The notes under the pieces are model-generated. The model was not told the DNA's origin and made no database searches. It saw only the letters and a program-made list of their open reading frames with translations. Below, piece after piece: positions 60,811 through 64,000 of a stretch of 64,000 nucleotides of DNA (position 1 is its first letter; every line of letters begins with the position of its first letter). This stretch comes from Streptomyces sp. CB01881 (GTDB taxonomy: Bacteria > Actinomycetota > Actinomycetes > Streptomycetales > Streptomycetaceae). The stretch spans positions 9,450,066 through 9,514,065 of the forward strand of contig NZ_CP026498.1 of assembly GCF_002953255.1 (NCBI RefSeq), read 5' to 3'. The position numbers were made by a program, and so were the translations under genes.

Positions 60811-60863
60811 TCGGTCCGGGATCGGTCCGGGATCGGTCCGGGATCGGTCCGGGATCGGTCCGG
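60811..60863. repeat. Tandem 11-base repeat, about five copies
   Basis: TCGGTCCGGGA repeats exactly four times, then nine bases of a fifth. It lies 27 bases after the AraC stop and 188 bases before the thioesterase start. The 11-base period is close to one helical turn, so all copies face the same side of the DNA. Confidence 0.85.
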
Positions 60864-61050
60864 CGGGCGGGTGTCACGGAGCCGGTCTCGCGGACGGCGG
60901 AGAGGGCCGGCGCCTCGATGCGGTGTGGCATCCCTCACCCTTTCAACTCCCGGGCCGTTCGGCCCCCTACGATCCTCGGCGCGGGCACCCGCAAGATCGA
61001 ACGCCCCGTCGTGTCCCGCGCCCTGCGATCCCCCCGAGGAGAACCGTCCC

Positions 61051-61854
61051 GTGATCACCGGCACCGTCGCGCCCGACAGCTACTACCAGCGGACGGACGA
61101 GCACCGCTACAAGCCCACGGCCCACGCGGGGGGCGCCTGGAACACCGACGAACAGCACTTCAGCCCGCTGGCGGGCCTCGTCGCCCACGCGATCGACCGC
61201 TTCCGCGCCGCGCGCGCGGACGACGGGCTGGCCCTGGCGCGGATCAGCTACGACATCCTCGGGCCGATCGCCCTCGACGAGTGCGAGATCAGGGTCGAGA
61301 GCGTGCGGCCGGGCCGCACCATCGAACTGCTCGAAGCCGTCGTCCTCATCGCCGACCGCGCGGTGGTCCGGGCCCGGGCCTGGCTGCTCGCCGTGGCCGA
61401 CACCGGTGCGGTCGCCGACAGCCCCCACGAGCGGGTCGCCCCGCCCGAGGCCGCCGCCCCGTGGAACATGGGCGAGCAGTGGGACGGCGGCTACGTCTCC
61501 TCCATCGAGGTCCGACGGACTGCGGCCCGGCCGGGCCGCTCCCTCGCCTGGGTCTCCAGCCGGGTGTCCCTGGTCGCCGACGAGCCGAGCACCCCGCTCG
61601 CGTCCTACCTCGCCCTGGTGGACACCGCCAACGGCATAGCCGTGCAGCAGCAGCCCACCGCGTGGATGTTCCCCAACCTCGACCTGACCATCCACCTCCA
61701 CCGGCAGCCCCGGGGTCCGTGGACCGGCCTGGACACCACGGTCAGTTTCGGACCGGCCGGCCACGGCCGCACCAGCTCCGTCCTGCACGACCTCGACGGC
61801 CCGGTGGGCCACGCCGAGCAGATCCTGACCGTCCGGCCGCTGCCCGGCTCGTAG
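61051..61854 (+). CDS. Thioesterase family protein (hotdog fold, TesB-like)
   Basis: A protein of 267 residues from GTG at 61051, with GAGGAGAA eight bases upstream. WNTDEQHFSPLAGLVAHAID and ARISYDILGPIALDECEIRV in the first half, and MFPNLDLTIHLHRQPRGPWTG with TTVSFGPAGHGRTSSVLHDL in the second, mark a double-hotdog acyl-CoA thioesterase. It hydrolyses an acyl-CoA, chain length unknown. It stands alone, flanked by 11-base-period repeats on both sides. Confidence 0.82.
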   Translation: MITGTVAPDSYYQRTDEHRYKPTAHAGGAWNTDEQHFSPLAGLVAHAIDRFRAARADDGLALARISYDILGPIALDECEIRVESVRPGRTIELLEAVVLIADRAVVRARAWLLAVADTGAVADSPHERVAPPEAAAPWNMGEQWDGGYVSSIEVRRTAARPGRSLAWVSSRVSLVADEPSTPLASYLALVDTANGIAVQQQPTAWMFPNLDLTIHLHRQPRGPWTGLDTTVSFGPAGHGRTSSVLHDLDGPVGHAEQILTVRPLPGS

Positions 61855-61874
61855 CGCCGGCGAGCGGACGGACG

Positions 61875-61906
61875 GCGGGCGGACAGCGGGCGGACGGCGG
61901 GCGGAC
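61875..61906. repeat. Tandem 11-base-period repeat after the thioesterase gene
   Basis: GCGGGCGGAC occurs three times at an 11-base spacing (61875, 61886, 61897), between the convergent thioesterase and TetR genes. No hairpin-type terminator is evident there. Confidence 0.75.
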
Positions 61907-61968
61907 ACCGGACGGATCGTCGCCCGCGCCCCGTTGCCTGCCGGACGGCGGTTCGCGTCCGGCGACGG

Positions 61969-62583
61969 TCACAGGCCGCGGGCGATGGTGGCGAGGACGG
62001 TGTCGACGGCGCGCCGGACCTCGTCGGGGGGCAGGTCGTGCAGGGGGCCGTCGGTGAGCAGGTGGGCGAGGCCGTGGACGGCGGACCAGGCGCCGTACTC
62101 CGCACCGGGGCGCCGCTCGGGCGGGAGAGCTCCGGTGTCGACGAGTTCGTCGAGGCGGGCGGAGAGCAGCAGGTACGGGTCGGTCCCGGGTTCGGGGCGC
62201 ACCCCGGGGTGGCGGCCGGGGTCGGGGGTGGCGCCGCAGAAGGCGGTACGGAACCAGCCGTGTTCGGTGAGGGCGAAGTCGATGTAGGCACGGCCGACGG
62301 CTTCGAGTCTCGCCCAGGCGAGGGGCTCGGGTTCGGCGGGGGCGGCTTCGGCGGTGCGCTGGATCATGAGCCGGCCGAGTCGGTCCATGCAGCGGGCGGC
62401 CACGGCGGCGAGGAGGTCCTCGTGGCTGGCGAAGTGACGGTAGGCGGCGTTGTGGGAGACGCCGGCCTCTCGTCCGGCGGCGCGCAGGACGACGGCGTCG
62501 GGCCCGCCCCCGCGGGCGAGGGCGACGCCGGCGGTGACCAGGGCCTCGCGGAGATTGCCGTGATGATATGTCCGATTCTCCAA
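61969..62583 (-). CDS. TetR family transcriptional regulator
   Basis: A protein of 204 residues. N-terminal helix-turn-helix: RTYHHGNLREALVTAG, AAGREAGVSHNAAYRHFASH. The C-terminal ligand domain (TetR_C_33-like) has FALTEHGWFRTAFCG. I chose TTG at 62583 because it starts directly before the conserved domain; TTG at 62643 is an alternative but would overlap the operator. Divergent from the drug exporter, its likely target. Confidence 0.8.
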   Translation of the reverse strand: MENRTYHHGNLREALVTAGVALARGGGPDAVVLRAAGREAGVSHNAAYRHFASHEDLLAAVAARCMDRLGRLMIQRTAEAAPAEPEPLAWARLEAVGRAYIDFALTEHGWFRTAFCGATPDPGRHPGVRPEPGTDPYLLLSARLDELVDTGALPPERRPGAEYGAWSAVHGLAHLLTDGPLHDLPPDEVRRAVDTVLATIARGL

Positions 62584-62607
62584 GGTTCCACCCCGTTTCA
62601 GGCCATG

Positions 62608-62668
62608 TGTTGACAGTGTCCACTTTGGCTGGAAACGTGTCAATCAGCGCATGTTACCGCTGTCAACA
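62608..62668. promoter_or_regulatory. Inverted-repeat operator region between the TetR and MFS genes
   Basis: TGTTGACAG (62608-62616) and CTGTCAACA (62660-62668) are perfect inverted arms 43 bases apart, with another GTGTCAA at 62637-62643 between them. Probable TetR binding sites controlling both directions. Confidence 0.5.
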
Positions 62669-62692
62669 TTCCTGGCGAATGGAGTGTGTGCC

Positions 62693-64000
62693 ATGACCGC
62701 CCTCTCCCCCCACCGACGCCTACTCGTCCTGGCCACGGTCTGTCTGGCCGCGTTCGCGATCAACCTGGACACGACGATCGTCAACGTCGCACTGCCCGAC
62801 CTGAGCCGGCAGCTGAACGCCACCACCCGTGACCTGCAGTGGGTCGTCGACGGCTACAACCTGGCCTTCGCCGCGCTGGTCCTGACGGCGGGCTCGCTCG
62901 GCGACCGGTTCGGCCGCCGGCCCGCCCTGCTGTTCGGGCTCGGCGGCTTCGCCGCCACCAGCGCGCTGGGCAGCGCGGTCGGATCGCCCGGCGCGCTCGT
63001 GGCGGTGCGCTTCGCGATGGGAGCGTGCGCGGCGGCCATCTTCCCGACCACCCTCTCGGTCATCAGCAACACCTTCCCCGAGCGCCGCTCCCGCGCGAAG
63101 GCGATCGGGGTGTGGGGTGCCGTGACGGGCCTGGGCGTCGCGGTGGGCCCGGTGGCCGGCGGCCTGCTGCTGGCGCACTTCGGCTGGCCCTCGGTCTTCC
63201 TGGCCCTCGTTCCGGTGACCCTGATCGCCCTGGTGGCGGCCTGGGCCTGGGTGCCGGAGTCGAGCAGCCCGGCCTCGGCGCGCCTGGACCTGCCCGGCCT
63301 GGTCAGCTCCTCGGCGGCCGTCGGCGTCCTGGTGTACACGATCATCGAGGCCCCCCACCGCGGCTGGGGCGCCCCGGCCACGGTGGCGGGCTTCGCCGCA
63401 GCCGTCGCACTCACCACGGCGTTCGTCCTCGTCGAGCGGGGCCGGGCCCATCCGATGATCGACCTGACGCTCTTCCGCACGCCGGCGTTCTCGGCCGCCA
63501 GCGGGTCGGTAACCCTCGCCTTCTTCGCCCTCTTCGGCTTCATCTTCCTGGTGACCCAGTACTTCCAGTTCATCCGCGGCTACGGCGCGCTCTCCACGGG
63601 TGTGCGCATCCTGCCGGTCGCGTTGACCATCGCACTCGGCTCGCTCGGCGGTGTCGCCCTGGCGACCCGGATCGGCACGCGCGCCGTGGTCACCGCCGGC
63701 CTCGTGCTGCTCGGCACCTCGTTCGCATGGATCGCGACCTCGTCCGCCTTCACCCCGTACCCGCAGGTCGTCTGCCAGATGGTGCTGCTGGGCCTCGGCC
63801 TCGGGCTCACCACGGCCCCGGCCACCGAGTCGATCCTGAGCGTGCTGCCGCCGGCCAAGGCCGGTGTCGGCTCGGCGGTCAACGACGCCACCCGTGAGGC
63901 GGGCGGCACGCTCGGCGTCGCCGTCCTGGGCTCCGTCTTCACCTCCCTCTACGCGGCCCGGCTCGCCACCAGCTCCTTCGCGGGCCTGCCCCCGCGCACG
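62693..64000 (+). CDS. DHA2 (EmrB/QacA-type) MFS drug exporter, 3' end outside window
   Basis: The reading frame is open from ATG at 62693 to the window edge (436 codons so far). LDTTIVNVALPDLSRQLNAT (motif D1), LTAGSLGDRFGRRP (motif A) and GLGVAVGPVAGGLL (motif C) identify a 14-helix proton antiporter. GGAG precedes the ATG by eight bases. It is divergent from a TetR gene, so drug-induced efflux is expected. Confidence 0.88.
   Translation, partial: MTALSPHRRLLVLATVCLAAFAINLDTTIVNVALPDLSRQLNATTRDLQWVVDGYNLAFAALVLTAGSLGDRFGRRPALLFGLGGFAATSALGSAVGSPGALVAVRFAMGACAAAIFPTTLSVISNTFPERRSRAKAIGVWGAVTGLGVAVGPVAGGLLLAHFGWPSVFLALVPVTLIALVAAWAWVPESSSPASARLDLPGLVSSSAAVGVLVYTIIEAPHRGWGAPATVAGFAAAVALTTAFVLVERGRAHPMIDLTLFRTPAFSAASGSVTLAFFALFGFIFLVTQYFQFIRGYGALSTGVRILPVALTIALGSLGGVALATRIGTRAVVTAGLVLLGTSFAWIATSSAFTPYPQVVCQMVLLGLGLGLTTAPATESILSVLPPAKAGVGSAVNDATREAGGTLGVAVLGSVFTSLYAARLATSSFAGLPPRT

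Overview
The window is very GC-rich DNA from a streptomycete-type actinomycete (Streptomyces, Kitasatospora or a close relative; inferred from G/C-biased third codon positions, the gene families and chains of 4-base ATGA/GTGA overlaps). I saw no rRNA, tRNA, CRISPR array, transposase or integrase gene.

Layout. 1-3.5 kb: the end of a surface-polysaccharide operon (glycosyltransferase tail, pyruvyl transferase, RmlC-like epimerase, class III aminotransferase). 3.5-6 kb: a PAP2 phosphatase pair and two decayed genes (a HAD phosphatase with its middle deleted, a frameshifted M24 peptidase). 6.1-10.7 kb: an alpha-dioxygenase-like heme enzyme, an M14 carboxypeptidase with a separate prosegment-like partner, and a GNAT acetyltransferase.

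10.7-25.6 kb is the most distinctive part: a probable zinc-starvation (Zur) island. Four Zur-box-like 15-mers precede (i) a coupled operon with an ATP-grasp stub, an SbnA-like PLP enzyme, a 76-residue protein, an MFS exporter and a double-ATPase ABC protein; (ii) a protein with an adenylation-like N-terminus and a methyltransferase C-terminus; (iii) a DUF318/DUF1980 permease pair with a His-rich loop; and (iv) divergent genes for zinc-independent ribosomal proteins (L33 one way; L28, S14, CobW-like protein, S18 and L32 the other). A secreted S53 peptidase and a YibE/F membrane protein lie among them. The set looks like metal-chelator synthesis and transport plus zinc-sparing ribosome remodelling, with signs of gene loss (ATP-grasp stub, no ABC permease, an L31 remnant).

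25.6-39.8 kb: a frameshifted beta-helix surface-protein pseudogene, a PAS-GAF-SpoIIE phosphatase, a MarR/VOC/AlkA group with paired operators, an OmpR-type regulator with Glu at the phosphorylation site, a small secreted protein, a Pit phosphate transporter, a TPR-like protein, a Ser/Thr kinase and a truncated AAA/LuxR regulator.

39.8-54.6 kb: a one-direction operon for an aerobic actinobacterial group 1h [NiFe]-hydrogenase. Order of transcription (minus strand): hypX, small subunit, large subunit, NifU-like, DUF5947, DUF6084, a 456-residue protein, two nested mini-ORFs, maturation protease, DUF6893, hypA, hypB, hypF, hypC, hypD, hypE, then a perfect 20-bp terminator stem. HypX would supply CO for the active site in air.

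54.6-64 kb: an MFS remnant, two tandem secreted alpha/beta hydrolases, a metallo-beta-lactamase-fold hydrolase divergent from an AraC regulator, a thioesterase flanked by 11-bp-period repeats, and a TetR regulator divergent from a DHA2 drug exporter that runs off the window. All identifications are from reading translations and motifs; no database search was run.
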